A stretch of DNA of 64,000 bases from Saprolegnia diclina VS20 (lineage: Eukaryota; Oomycota; Saprolegniomycetes; Saprolegniales; Saprolegniaceae). The notes beneath the pieces were generated by a model. The model was not told where the DNA came from. It did no database searches and worked only from the letters and a program-made list of their open reading frames with translations. Location of the stretch: assembly GCF_000281045.1 (NCBI RefSeq), contig NW_008246104.1, positions 160,557-224,556 on the forward strand, in the 5' to 3' direction. Positions 24,293 through 35,324 of this stretch are shown one piece after another (within the stretch, counting starts at the first letter, position 1; each line of letters opens with the position of its first letter). Both the position numbers and the translations under genes were made by a program.

Positions 24293-25174
24293 TTACGCGT
24301 CTTCGTCCTCTTCGGGCAGCTTCTTGTCCTTGGCCGCCTGCGCCAGTTTGGCTTTGGCCGCGTCCGTCACCAGAGTGACTAGAACCAACTACATTGCAGT
24401 CCCAGTCGAAAGATCAATGGTACCGTAGTCGCGGTTGATTGCGCCATAACGGCTCGACGAGAGGTACTGAGCGTGCTTGGCATGCAAAAGCGCAACGTCG
24501 GCGTAGCCCAGCGTCTGACAGAGCTCCTTCTTGCGCGCTGCTGTGCGCTTCATAACGTCAAGGACACACAATTCACGCCAAAAGAATAGACAAAACGAGG
24601 AAGCGGAAAAGGATATTCTCGCTCGTACATGCCAAGGACGTTCTCCATCCACTCCATGCTTTCGGCCAAAAAGAGCGTCGACGGCGTCAGCGTCTACGTT
24701 GATCGTTGTTGACCCTACCCCATGTCGAGACATGCAAACGGCCACGTACGAGACCATCAAAGACGTCGGCGCATGTGCTCATGTGGCGCTGCATGTTCTC
24801 CACGTGGTCGAAAAAGTACTCACTACGACGGGATATCAGAGAGGACAGAGTATGGTCTGTCGTTGTACGTACACGGTTTGAGCGACCGCGAGCCGCGCCT
24901 TCTCGAGAGCTTCGTAGTGGCGCTGCGTTAAAAGCGTCTCAACGTTGTGCATGGCGGCCAAGACGCCGTACGTGCTGGTGTCGCTCACGAGCGGCAGGCG
25001 ACCGGCAATGTTGGCCAGCGACGACAGCGCCTGGAGGCCCTGGCGCTCGATGGCGTCGCAACCGTTGACCTAAGAATATCGTTCTTAGGCTTCTCTCATC
25101 TTGACCGCGCAACGTACCTCTTCCAGGAAGGCCTTCTGGAGCTTGACGACCGTCTTCTTTGCCTTCTCGGTCAT
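24293..25174 (-). CDS. Unrecognised small helical protein
   Basis: The hand-spliced frame starts MTEKAKKTVVKLQKAFLEEV at 25174 and continues DAIERQGLQALSSLANIAGR, HYEALEKARLAVAQT, EYFFDHVENMQRHMSTCADV, LAESMEWMENVLGMYERE, TAARKKELCQTLGYADVALL and a lysine/acid-rich end (KKLPEEDEDA, stop at 24293). Acceptors such as GATATTCTTAG near 25071 are clear, but inner junctions around 24540-24620 and 24730 are uncertain. It is almost all alpha-helix with heptad-like spacing, which recalls small subunits of BLOC/BORC-type complexes; I could not assign it to one. The gene converges with the methylthiotransferase 49 bases away and shares a 99-base divergent promoter with the ankyrin gene. Confidence 0.6.
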
Positions 25175-25273
25175 GGTGCAACAATCAACCCACGCTCATT
25201 GGCTAGCGCGTCGCGCCATGTGATTGGTGCAAATACGAAATGTTTTCATTGGCTTGCGCGAAAGGTCGCGATC
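25175..25273. promoter_or_regulatory. 99-bp bidirectional promoter with three ATTGG (CCAAT) motifs
   Basis: The whole spacer between two divergent ATGs is 99 bases. CATTGG occurs at 25198 and 25248 and GATTGG at 25222. The outer two share the longer unit TCATTGGCTNGCGCG, a direct repeat 50 bases apart. CCAAT-box factors are the likely readers (established for this pentamer in eukaryotes; inference here). Confidence 0.5.
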
Positions 25274-25886
25274 ATGCGCGATGCGGTGTGCGCAGCAGCC
25301 CGCGCGGGCGACATGGAGCGGCTCGAACAGCTTGTCCACGACGGCAACAGCATCCACCACGTCCGCTGGGTACTTGACCACGGGCGTACAATGGAGGCAT
25401 GACATGAGACTGTAGTCGGGTGTTTCAGCCTTACACCGGGCGTGCGAAGGTGGGCATCTCGAGTCGATCAAGTTTCTAATTGCACAAGGCGCCGATGTCA
25501 ACGCGCGAGCTGCCTGGGTAAAGCACTTTATTCAAGTGTGTTGACAAGTGGGCACGCAGGGCTGGTATGCCCCGCTGCACATGGCTGCACGCTACGGCCA
25601 TGAGGCTGCCATCTTGCTGCTTCTGGATGCCGGCGCGAATTGGAGCCAGCCCGATAAGGTAGGTCTTTATGCCAGGCTACTTCTTGTAGCAATTGGGATC
25701 TAGTACCGCGCCACGCCGCACAAGTACGCGGTGCGGGCGGGTCACGCGACGATGGCCCATCGCATTGACGCGGTATTGCCTCATGTGTCCCGCGTCCATG
25801 GTCTCGAAGCAACTTGTAAGGTTGTCACGGCGCGCACGAAGACGAGCGCGAAAGCGAATGACAAGAAAGGACATACGAATACATAG
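25274..25886 (+). CDS. Short ankyrin-repeat protein
   Basis: Four exons encode about 140 residues with three to four ankyrin repeats: MRDAVCAAARAGDMERLEQL; SALHRACEGGHLESIKFLIA QGADVN; YAPLHMAARYGHEAAILLLL DAGANWS; and TPHKYAVRAGHATMAHRI. The introns are in phase 0 and lie between repeats: after HHVRW (acceptor GACTGTAG), after RAAW and after QPDK (acceptor GGATCTAG). The tail is short and lysine-rich (KTSAKANDKKGH), with the stop at 25884-25886. Such proteins are binding scaffolds; no catalytic domain is attached, so the partner is unknown. Confidence 0.8.
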
Positions 25887-25909
25887 AGACATTATTGTAC
25901 ACAACATGC

Positions 25910-26414
25910 TTAAAAATCAATCTTCTGGGCCATGGGGACGCGATCCGCCGTCGCGCCTACATGCCAGTCGCATATACCTTCAAACACAGCAGAACGAGAC
26001 GACGTACACTCGAGGAAGAGGGCTTCTTGGTCCGACGGGTCGACGACCTTGGCTTCCTCGAGGACCACGAGGTTCATTTCGGAGCGACGCTTCCGCACGT
26101 AGACGATCGTGAAGATAGCGGCGGCCACGAAGCCGACCACGGCGATGGCAATGAACGTGATGCTGACTGCGCTCGTGGGGTGGGAGCGAGCCGAGAGCTG
26201 GTTCACGTTTTGCGATAGGGCCGATCCGGCCGAGGAGCCGAGAGCATCAGCCGAGTCCTCCTGTGCGTTGGAGCCTGCGCCTACGAAAGTGTGAGAGGAG
26301 GAAATTGCACGTCGTCGTACTGGAGTTGCACCGCACAAACCCATTGTAGTGGGCAAGGAGCCACTGCAGATCCGGAGTGGGGACATCAATGCCAAAGAGG
26401 GAATCGTTCGACAT
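25910..26414 (-). CDS. Small single-pass membrane protein, unknown
   Basis: The ATG at 26414 gives MSNDSLFGIDVPTPDLQWLL and an intron follows near 26280-26340. The main exon reads GAGSNAQEDSADALGSSAGS, a Ser/Ala-rich linker, then one strong membrane span (VSITFIAIAVVGFVAAAIFT) followed by a stop-transfer basic patch YVRKRR. A cytosolic tail of about 55 residues ends RVPMAQKIDF (stop at 25910). The first junction is not settled by frame, so the very N-terminus is uncertain. The gene converges with the ankyrin gene 23 bases away. No family was recognised. Confidence 0.5.
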
Positions 26415-26994
26415 GCTACTTGCGATCGAAGGGGAAAAAAGAAAAGTGAATTACGGGGCTCCTGTGCACTGAGCCTTTGAAAATGGAGCTGGGGAATGGT
26501 CGAAGAAGAGACGTATTCCCCAGAAGATTGAAAATACGCAATGCTGATTGGCTACTTGTTTGCACATCGTTTGGTGGTCGTTCGGCTGGATTCGTGTTTG
26601 TATGACCAAAGGGATCGATGGACGCCTTGATGTAGAGACCGTAGTAGTAGAGACCTCGGCTGTTCTACGCTCCTGCCAACTTAACTCCAATCGAATACTC
26701 GTACTCGTCGAGCACTGCGTTTTCATATTGCGCTCTGGGTTGAACTAAAAAACCCTATATTGCTATATTTTAGAAGTTCCATATCAATTGATACAGGTTG
26801 GGTTGGTTCTTGGCCGAAACCGGCAAGAGCGCCAGTGACGTCCTCTCGACCATTGAACAGCGCTAGGCCCGGCGTGCGCGGTCCATCCACAAGGCGATAA
26901 GGTTTATAGGGTGTGGCTCCGTTCGAATTAACAATAAGTAAAGCCATACGCAACAAACTAGCATATAGATTCAGCAACTTTCATGCTTACGTTT
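26415..26994. other. Intergenic, A/T-rich, with TATCAATTGATA
   Basis: No coding signal. The palindrome TATCAATTGATA lies at 26782-26793 and a CCAAT motif at about 26547. Frames of 60 to 90 codons look random. Confidence 0.45.
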
Positions 26995-27309
26995 TCATTT
27001 GTGCTGAAGCTGCACCGTTTGATTCGCCAGTTCGAACGCGTTGATCCACGACTGCTTGATTTCCATCGGTGTCTTGGGCGCGCTTGGAATGGGAGAGCTC
27101 GGCTCGGACACCACGTTGGTGGGCTCGTGGAGTTGGACACCAGTGTCGCTGTCAGCGTCCGTAGGAGCGCTGGAACCGACCGCCCCTCGTTGCTTCTCAT
27201 GCTTCACAAGGCCGCGCGTCTTGAGGTAGTAGGCACGGTTGCGTTCACGCTGCCGTTCGCGGCGCTGCGCTTGCGTTAGCACTTTGCGTCCTCGGCCCCC
27301 CGCAACCAT
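26995..27309 (-). CDS. Small basic protein, possible bZIP-like basic region
   Basis: A single exon of 104 residues from the ATG at 27309. The N-terminal third is strongly basic (GRGRKVLTQAQRRERQRERN then RAYYLKTRGLVK). The N-x7-R spacing of NRAYYLKTR matches the bZIP basic region, but the usual alanines are tyrosines and no leucine zipper follows. The rest is Ser/Pro/Thr-rich (EPSSPIPSAPKTP) with a short final helix (IKQSWINAFELANQTVQLQ). It may be a DNA- or RNA-binding protein, or a fragment. The frame is open a few codons upstream but without ATG. Assignment is weak. Confidence 0.4.
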   Translation of the reverse strand: MVAGGRGRKVLTQAQRRERQRERNRAYYLKTRGLVKHEKQRGAVGSSAPTDADSDTGVQLHEPTNVVSEPSSPIPSAPKTPMEIKQSWINAFELANQTVQLQHK

Positions 27310-27948
27310 CTTGGTCGAATTGATGCTTGCAGAAGATTTGTGCCTTCTTATCCGGAATTTCACCGACTATTTCAAGGGCCAATTTGCTTGCTTTTTCACG
27401 ATTGCGCTGGCAAAATGTCCCAGGCGCTGCAAGTTGTCTAAACTTTGCCAGTAGCCACTAGAATAAGTATCGTTCTCGTATCGGAAGTCATCCAACTCGA
27501 GTCGCACCAAGCAGCGTCTTGTACGCACTGACAGACCCCGAGCATTTCTGAAAATATGTGATTCAAATGTGGTGAACAAACGCATCATCGCGACCGAACA
27601 CAGGATCCAGTTCCTCCGGCGGCTCGGCACCGCAAATGCAATTTACAAAGCTATATAATTCCTAAACTCTGTCCGACGACGAAGACAGTTGCTCTACACT
27701 TGGCGCCGTGAAGCCAAAGAAGGAGACGACAATTTGGCAGTTTGGCGCCAGAGGACAGAAGTTCCGAAGAAGGGAAGGCTCCATACGAACTTTACCGAGC
27801 GCATGACCCAAACAGATACTAGACTCGGTTTGCGTATGGTATCTTGGCGCGGGAGAACCGCGAGCGGACTTGAAAGAAATCGAACTTAGCGGAGGCTGCA
27901 TTTGGACTTCGTCGCATTGCCGAAATTTAGCGAGCCGTCCGATCGACC
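27310..27948. other. Spacer with one weak minus-strand frame
   Basis: A minus-strand frame (stop 27367, open to about 27630) reads protein-like near its end, LVRLELDDFRYENDTYSSGY and QRLGHFASAIVKKQ, but has no good start context and no family. It may be a small or decayed gene. The remaining bases up to 27948 are promoter-like sequence before the Ariadne gene. Confidence 0.3.
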
Positions 27949-29752
27949 ATGAGCGCGATCTCGGAAGACACCGTCCACGTGGACATGGAGCAGGAGCGCG
28001 AGGAAGATGAGATGGAGAGCTTTGGGTTTCAGGAAGATGACGACGACGATGAAGAGTACGACTACGAGTCCGACGCCGACGACGACGACGACGATGGCCA
28101 AGCGATCGCGGCCCCGACCAACACGCCTGCCGACGTTGCCTCGAACGAGTACCGCATCATCTCGCCCGACTTGCTGCGCACGCAGAAGGACGACCTCGTC
28201 CGCGACGTCGCTTCGATCCTGTCCGTGTCGGTCGACAAGGCCAGCCTCCTCCTGCGCCACCTCTTTTGGGACAAGGAAAAGCTCCTCAACATGTACTGGA
28301 GCGACCCGGAAGCCGTCGACGCTGCCGCTGGGTACGCAATCGCCACCGACCTGACGCTTGGACTCTGGCTGCTTTTACTGTAGAGCGTGCTTTACAGGCA
28401 AAGAAGTGGACGCGGCCACATGCAAGGACCCGTGCATGATCTGCATGGAGACGCCCGAGAGCGGGTTCACGGCGCTGGGTTGCCAGCACTTGTTTTGTCG
28501 CGTCTGCTGGCTGGGGTATCTGCAGACCAAGATCTCAGAGGGCCCCTTGTGCGTCACAACGACGTGCCCCCAGCATGGCTGCAAGGAGGTACATACATGC
28601 TGCTTGAAATTCCCATGTCCAATGCTGCGACGTAGCGCGTGAGCGACTCGATCTTCAAGAAGCTTTTGCCAGCAAACGAGTACAAGGCGTTTGACAAATT
28701 CCTGCTCCGGTCGTTTGTTGACATCAACCGAAGCATCAGGTGGTGCCCGGCGCCCGGCTGCAACAATGCGATCGTGTCGTCCGGCGGCCTCACGACCGTC
28801 TCGTGCTCGTGCGGTTGCCTTTTCTGCCTTCGGTATTTGCTGCGTTTCAGGAGACGTCCGTTTACTCATGCTGTTTGTAGCTGCGGCGAGGAAGCGCACG
28901 CGCCCGTCACGTGCGACCAGCTCGCGCTTTGGCAAGAAAAGTGCAAGAACGAGAGTGAGACTGCCAACTGGATCCTAGCCAACACCAAGAAATGCCCCAA
29001 GTGCTCGGTGCGCATCGAGAAGAACCAGGGCTGCAACCACATGACGTGCCGCGGTTGCAAGTACGAGTTTTGCTGGGTCCGTACTCGCACTGTACCTTGA
29101 GTGGCATGCTAATTAGGTCGTATATAGATCTGCATGGACGTGTGGTCCAACCACAACTCGGCCACAGGTGGCTACTACAAGTGCAATCGCTACGATCCGG
29201 CGGCGGCGCCGCAGGACACGGACGCGGCGCGTGCCAAGGCCGAGCTGGACCGCTACCTTCACTATTACCAACGGTACGGAACCCTAAAGTTGGGTATCCT
29301 GATGGAACCCAATTGTGTAGCTATGCCAACCACGCCGAAGCAGGACGGTATGCGCTGCGCATGCGCGAAAACACGGACGCGCGCATGACCGAGTTTGAAG
29401 CCGAAGCCAACGGCTCGTACATGGACGTGGGTTTTCTGAACGCGGCGATCGAGGCCATGGTTGCATGCCGCCGCGTTCTCAAATACTCGTACGTCTACGC
29501 GTACTACTTGTCGCCGGGGCCGGAGAAGAACCTCTTTGAGTACCTCCAAGAGGTATGTCGATATGCGTTGTACTGGCACGCAACAATACGTGTCGATAGG
29601 ATCTTGAACGAAACACAGAACACCTCACACATTTGGCCGAGAAGCCGCTCAACGAAATTGACCGCTCAGAGCTCAACAACTACACACGCGTGACGGAGAA
29701 GTTTCTCAAAAACCTACTTGGCGACGTCGACGACGGCCTCGTGCAAGAGTAG
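27949..29752 (+). CDS. Ariadne-type RBR E3 ubiquitin ligase
   Basis: A RING-between-RING ligase. The order is an acidic N-terminus (EEDEMESFGFQEDDDDDEE), a UBA-like helical part (LVRDVASILSVSVDKASLLL RHLFWDKEKL), RING1 (CMICMETPESGFTALGCQHL FCRVCW), the IBR (RSIRWCPAPGCNNAIV, VSCSCGCLFC, CGEEAHAPVTCDQLALW) and RING2 (KKCPKCSVRIEKNQGCNHMT CRGCKYEFCW). The RING2 cysteine in GCNHMTC is the catalytic one that takes ubiquitin. The Ariadne domain follows (CNRYDPAAAPQDTDAARAKA, ALRMRENTDARM, VLKYSYVYAYYLSPGPEKNL FEYLQE), ending VTEKFLKNLLGDVDDGLVQE (stop 29750-29752). About seven short introns. Everything needed for activity and for auto-inhibition by the Ariadne helix bundle is present. NEDD8-cullin dependence is known for animal ARIH1/2, not shown here. 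Confidence 0.95.
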
Positions 29753-29848
29753 GTGCCTGCATTTAAAAGAAAAACACACACGTCGAGTTGTCGATTGTAC
29801 ATTTTCTCAATATTTCGTTCCAAGAATTTGATAATCGACTAACGAGCA

Positions 29849-32715
29849 ATGACTAAGGACCGCCTTTTTCGGTTTCGCTGCGGTAACGGCAACCTCGCTC
29901 GCGCCACGATGCGGGCGTTTGTCAAGGCCGTGCAGATCGCCCGCTTCATCCCTGTGGTAGTCGACCCCATCTTCCGCAGCGTATCTCATCATAGTCGATA
30001 TCTTCAGGTCGAGGAAGACCGGCGCCAAAGCCTCTACATTGATGTCATTTCGGAGGCCCGGCGGTCGTCGCTCCGTCGCATCTCGGCCACGGTCCTGGCC
30101 AAGGTTCATGGATGCGCTACCGACTATACCTCTTGATGCTGTCTAGCAGGCACGGGAGCTCACGGCGGGTGTGCCCTCGTCGATGCATGCGATCGTGCAC
30201 GAGCGCAAGCGCTACTCGCTGTACGAGCTGCGCGAAAACAACATGCTCGTGAACCGTGGGCTCGTGCGACATCGCGTCACCAAAGAGATACCCGCCCCAC
30301 CGCCGGTGACAACGTCCCGTCATCCTCGCTCAAGCGTCCTGGATCCGTCGAGTTCGTTTCGAGCGGGATGGGACCTTGTCTTGATCGGTCTCGTGCTCTA
30401 CACGGCGATTGCTGTCGTACGTAGTGTGGGTGTGAGCGTCTCCTTTTGTCTATTGGGAAATTCTTCGTAGCCGGTTGAAATTGCGTTTGCTACGACGGAT
30501 GTGGTCGACGTGCTCTTTGTGTTGAACCGCGTCATTGACACTTTCTTTTTCCTCGACTGCTGCGTCAACTTTATGACGCCCTACATGGATATCGCGTCCA
30601 ACCAGTTGGTCGACGACCCGCGCAGTATCGTACTGCACTACGTGCAAGGTTGAAGTCGAATTCGATGAAAGAGATATGGAGCTTTTCTAGGGTGGTTTGC
30701 ACTCGACATTGTGTCGATCGTGCCCTACGACTTGATCAGCTGGGTAGCCAATCATATGAATCGATCGACGATGACACGTAGTACGTCGTGTTAGGCAATG
30801 ACAACGTCGTCCGCGTTCACGTTGAACCAGACGCAAAACGTCAAGGCGCTTCAAGTACGTTGTGGATGACCCGGTCTTCGCTTGATTGCGTTCGTAGATC
30901 ATGCGACTGCTGCGTATCCTCAAGCTCGCCCGTGTCTTCCGAGCGTCCCGCATCTTGCAGCGGTGGAAGGCGGTCTTGGGGTTCCCCGTCGCCATGACGC
31001 AGCTTGGGAAATACGCCTTTGTGATGGTTTGAGATATGTAGCAAAGTGTGCAGTGGCTCAAGCGCCGCTAGATCATTCTGGCACATTGGATGGCGTGTCT
31101 CTGGGGCTACGTGCCACAGTACCAGGACGACGTGCGCAACTGGGAGGTTGTCTATCAAGTCAACGGCTCGTCGCCCTCGACCCTCTACATTGCGTCGCTA
31201 TATTGGTCCAACGACAATGCCACCAAAGCCTTATAACAAATCAATTTGGCGTAGGTCGGTCATGACGATCGGTACGATCGGGTACGGGGACGTTCCCATG
31301 GTGACCAACCTCGAGAAGCTCGTGGCAATTCTCTGCATAACCACGGGTTGTGCGACGTATTCATTCAGTACGAGGCGCTCTCTTTGAATCACGATCTCAC
31401 TGTCGTAGTTGTCGGTTCGGTCTGTGGTCTCGTCTCGAGCCTGGACGAATCGTCCAACGAGTTCAACCAGCAAATGGTCGGCGTCATCTTTATCCCTTAC
31501 TCCTCTAGCAAGTGCCGAGCGATGCTTGTAGGATCACTTGAATACGTACATGGAGCGCGAAGACATTCCACCCGAAATGGTCTTTCGGTTGCGCGAGTAT
31601 TTTCTGCACCGCAGAGATCTCATGCTGCACCGCCACTTTTCCCGCGTCATCAAGTCGGTTTCTCTGTGTAGTACTTGTTCAAAGGCGACCTATGGGTACG
31701 ATGAGTAGCACACTCTCCCCGGGTCTCCAAGGCGAGCTCTGCGTCTTCACGGCGGGCGAGTGGGTCGAAAAGGCATGTCTGCGTCAAAGAGCATCTGAAA
31801 ATGTGGTGCTAGATTCCATTCTTCATGGGCGGCCCGCCCGGCGAGCACGTCCGATTCGTCACGGCCATCTCTCGCCGCATTGAAGCCGAGTTGTACCCGC
31901 CGCAAGAGCTCATTGTGCGGGCAGGCGAGATCTCGGGCAAGATGTTTATTATCAGCAAAGGTACTAGGCTCAAGGTTGAGGATAAACTTGAAAGATGGTG
32001 CACACTAGGTCTCGTGGCCCAGCGGGGTCGTATTTTGCACCAAGGACAAATTTTCGGCCAACACATGCTCCTCGACAAGATCGACTCGCTCACCATTTAC
32101 GACGCGCGGACGCTAACCTACGTCGACGCGTACTCGTTCTCGCGATGTGGTACGCACGATAGTCGAAATGGCTCGCAGACTCTGAGATGCAGTCTAGATC
32201 TGGACGAGATTTTGCGCAGCCACCACTACCCCAACAAGTGCAAAACGATTCGAAAAGCCACCGTGCTTTTAGCGTTAAATCGGCGCTTGCGCGTACGTCG
32301 CCTACCACGTACGAAGGTCACATCGGTGGTTAGTCGGTCTACGTCGAACTGCTGGCGATCCGTGCTTTTCAGAAATTGACACCCGTCGAGGAGACCGCGT
32401 GGCTGCGGCACCAGTACTACGTCGCACCTCTCATAGGACTATCCCACCTTGTTGAATCGTAGACTGTTGGGGCATCGGAACGAGTCGCGCGCCATTCACA
32501 GCCTCCGCGCCAGCATCGAGCTCATGACGACCGCCACCACTGTGATGGAGGCGATGCTCAAGCTCGATGCTTCCGTACGTCGCTTCTAGTATACCATTTC
32601 GCTGGTACAATTCCACGTACGCACATAGATGGCCAAGGTCGAAGAGGTCTCGGTGGCGCTGCGACTGCTGTCGACAGCCAAAGCGCTCGCCACCGACGCC
32701 TTGAAGCAGAGCTGA
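29849..32715 (+). CDS. Voltage-gated K+ channel with cyclic-nucleotide-binding-like domain
   Basis: About fourteen exons encode a six-span potassium channel of the KCNH/CNBD group. S1 is WDLVLIGLVLYTAIAV; S2-S3 include FFFLDCCVNFMTPYMD and WFALDIVSIVPYDLI. S4 is IMRLLRILKLARVFRASRIL with arginine or lysine every third residue. S5 is HWMACLWGYVP, and the filter sits in VMTIGTIGYGDVPM. S6 is followed by a C-linker with PPEMVFRLREYFLHRRDLML HRHF. The tail has a CNBD-like fold (ELYPPQELIVRAGEISGKMF IISKG, GQIFGQHMLLDKIDSLTIYD), but the usual Arg-Ser/Thr-Ala phosphate contact is missing, so nucleotide gating is doubtful. The end is helical (SLRASIELMTTATTVMEAML, LRLLSTAKALATDALKQS). The start ATG at 29849 is 96 bases past the Ariadne stop. 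Several inner junctions are approximate. Confidence 0.88.
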
Positions 32716-32892
32716 TAAGAGCTAGGGGTAGGGCGATGCACTGATTGGCCGGCCGTATTTAATTCAAATAAGCGTGCAGTCCATACAAACACCAAGTGTA
32801 ATGACCACAATCCCTCGTTTTAAAACATATTTGCAGCCAATCAGCGTACACCTACCGACAATCAATTGCACTTTCCGACACGTCCTCGAGAT

Positions 32893-34883
32893 ATGAAGCA
32901 GCAGGAGCAGCCAGGACGCGAGAGCCTCTGGGCCCGCGCGACGCACCGCAAGTCGCTCGCGCAGCTGCGCGACGAAGAGAGCCACGAGACGAACGAGCGG
33001 TCGCTGCAGCTCTTTGATCTGATCATGATTGGCATCGGCGGCACGGTCGGCAGCGGCGTCTTCGCTACCGCCGGCTTGGTTCGACAATCCTACAACATGA
33101 TGCTTCTGACGAGGATGGCTTAGATTGCGCGCAACTACGCGGGGCCGGCGGCGGTGCTGAGCTGGGTCTTTGCGGGGATTGGCTGCATCCTCAGCAGCGG
33201 CGCCTTCATGGAGCTCTCGTGCCTCATCCCTGCCGATGGATCGACATACGCGTATACCTACCATGCGCTCGGCGAGCTCCCGGCTACGATCGCCGGCTTT
33301 CTCTTGACGCTCGAGTATGGCATCTCGAGCGCTGGCAACGCGCGTGCGTGGAGTGGCAAGTTTGTTGTCTGGCTCAAACTGCTCTTCAACGTCGACAGCC
33401 CGGTGTGGATGCGTCCTGCGGGGACCTCGATCGACTTGTACGCGGGTCTTCTCTTGGTACGAGCCGCTGCGCCTACACCTGTGATGTTATGGTCATATCC
33501 ATGCGTAGACTGTCTGCGTGCTCATCGTGCTCGGTGGCATGAGCCTCGGGAAGCGCCTCATCAATGTCATTACGCTCACCAAGATTACGGTTGTCCTCTT
33601 CATCATTGTCGCCGGCTTGACCAAGTTTGAGTACGCCAACGTGACCCCGTTCGTGCCACCGTCAACGACCAACGAGTCGGGTCAAACGGTCTTTGGGTGG
33701 CCCGGCGTCATGCTCGGAGCCAGCGCGAGCTTCTACGGCTACATCGGCTATGGTACCACCGCGATCCATGATTGCGAGCTCACTCGATCGATTTTGGAAT
33801 AGACGAAGTGTGTTGTTTGGCGGGCGAGGCTGTCAACCCACGCAAGAATATTCCGCGCGCCGTCCTCGGCACCGTGCTCGGCGCCGCGACACTCTCGATT
33901 CTAGCGACGCTCTCGATCGTCGGCATGCAGCACTACGCGTCCATTGACGTCGACGAGTCGTTTGGCGAAGCATTTAAATCGGTACCTACTATTAGTAGAC
34001 AATATTGGTGCGATTACGTAATTTTAGGTCGGGTACCACTGGGCGTCGCCGATCGTCGAGACAGGCGAAGTGCTCACGATGCCCGTGGGCATTCTCATTG
34101 GCTTTCTCGCTCAGCCGCGCGTGCAGGTATTTTGCATCAATTATTTTCCGATTTCCGATTTCACCATATTTCCTAGTGCGCCATGGCCAAAGACGGTCTT
34201 ATGCCGGCGGTCTTCAAGCGCCTGGACGTCCATGGTAACCCGCGCATGGGCGCGATCCTCTGCGGTCTCTTCCTCATCCTACTCACAACGCTCGTCGAGT
34301 TTCACGTGCTCTGGAACTTCATTTCGCTCGGGATTCTCCTCGCCTTTAACCTGACCAACCTCTCGCTCCTCGTTGTGCGCTACGAGGCGACGCAGATCGA
34401 GTGCGCGTCTCTGCAGCTCAAGCTGCCGTTCGTCCTCAGCGTCTTCTCGCTTGCGTCCTGGCTCGCCGCGTGGCACTGGCAGGAAGCGATCATTGCGCCG
34501 TCTCGCACCGGTATACCAACCCTTGTGTGCTATAAGCATTGATTTTTCGTATAGAGGGCTACGTGTACGAGTACATGACCGCGGCCGGCCTTGTCGTCGC
34601 GTCGTTGTTTACGGGGGTTGCGGCCAGCATGGTCGTGCTCCTCGCGTGCACCAAGCCCGTGACTAGTCCGCATAAGGCTACCGACGAGGTCGAAGCGCTC
34701 TTTCGCTGCCCCGGTGTACCGCTCGTGCCGTGCGTGGCCATGTTTTTCAACTGGCTGCTCGTGGCTCAAATGCCCGTGCTGACTGTCGTCATGATGGTGC
34801 TCTGGGTTCTCCTCGCCGTCTGTGTCTACCTCGTGTACGGCGCTCGGTATGCCGGTCGGCCACTCCGCGACGTGACGGTATAG
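32893..34883 (+). CDS. APC-family (cationic) amino-acid transporter, copy 1
   Basis: A plasma-membrane or vacuolar amino-acid permease of the APC superfamily. The cytosolic start (ERSLQLFDLIMIGIGGTVGS GVFATAGL) contains the unwound TM1 motif GxGGxxGxG. TM2-TM3 are AVLSWVFAGIGCILSSGAFM and LSCLIPADGSTYAY, then LGGMSLGKRLINVITLTKIT, GWPGVMLGASASFYGYIGY, DEVCCLAGEAVNPRKNIPRA (TM6 and its conserved loop), AMAKDGLMPAVFKRL and LWNFISLGILLAFNLTNLSL LVVRY. Two further spans close the protein (stop 34881-34883). About seven introns. The closest type by eye is the CAT/SLC7A1-4 group with 14 spans. The paralogue at 35325-37724 lies tail to tail and shares nearly every motif. Confidence 0.92.
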
Positions 34884-35324
34884 ATAGCGTTCCTGCGTGA
34901 CCAACCATACAATCTAGGCTACCTCGGACGTAATACAGCATTGACCTTCCCACGGGACTTGGCAAGCGCTGTAGGAGTAGGCTTGGTTGGCGAGTGTGAT
35001 GTGGCTAGAAGCGCTGCAAGACGCAGTACGACGGCTCGCACTCTCGAGGAGGAATTGCGCAGACGCGCCGTCCATGGGTGCTGCGGCAATGCTAGTCGTC
35101 CATTCGTCTCTATGTCTGAAATGACGTTCTCGTGCTTGTAGTGTGCTGGACGACGACGAGATCGTTCTCGACAAAGATCGTGTATGTATGGCTTGAACGG
35201 CCCGTTGGCAGGAGTCTGTGCATGCTCCTGTGCGGCCTCTCTCCGTGTTGCGTGGTTGCTAGTGTTTCGAGGGTACCACCAACGATGACAAAACGACAAT
35301 GTTAGCGCGTTGTCTCAACAACAA
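34884..35324. other. Spacer between the two APC stops
   Basis: About 440 bases. No family match. The two flanking genes are inverted paralogues, but no inverted repeat was seen in this spacer itself. Confidence 0.5.
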
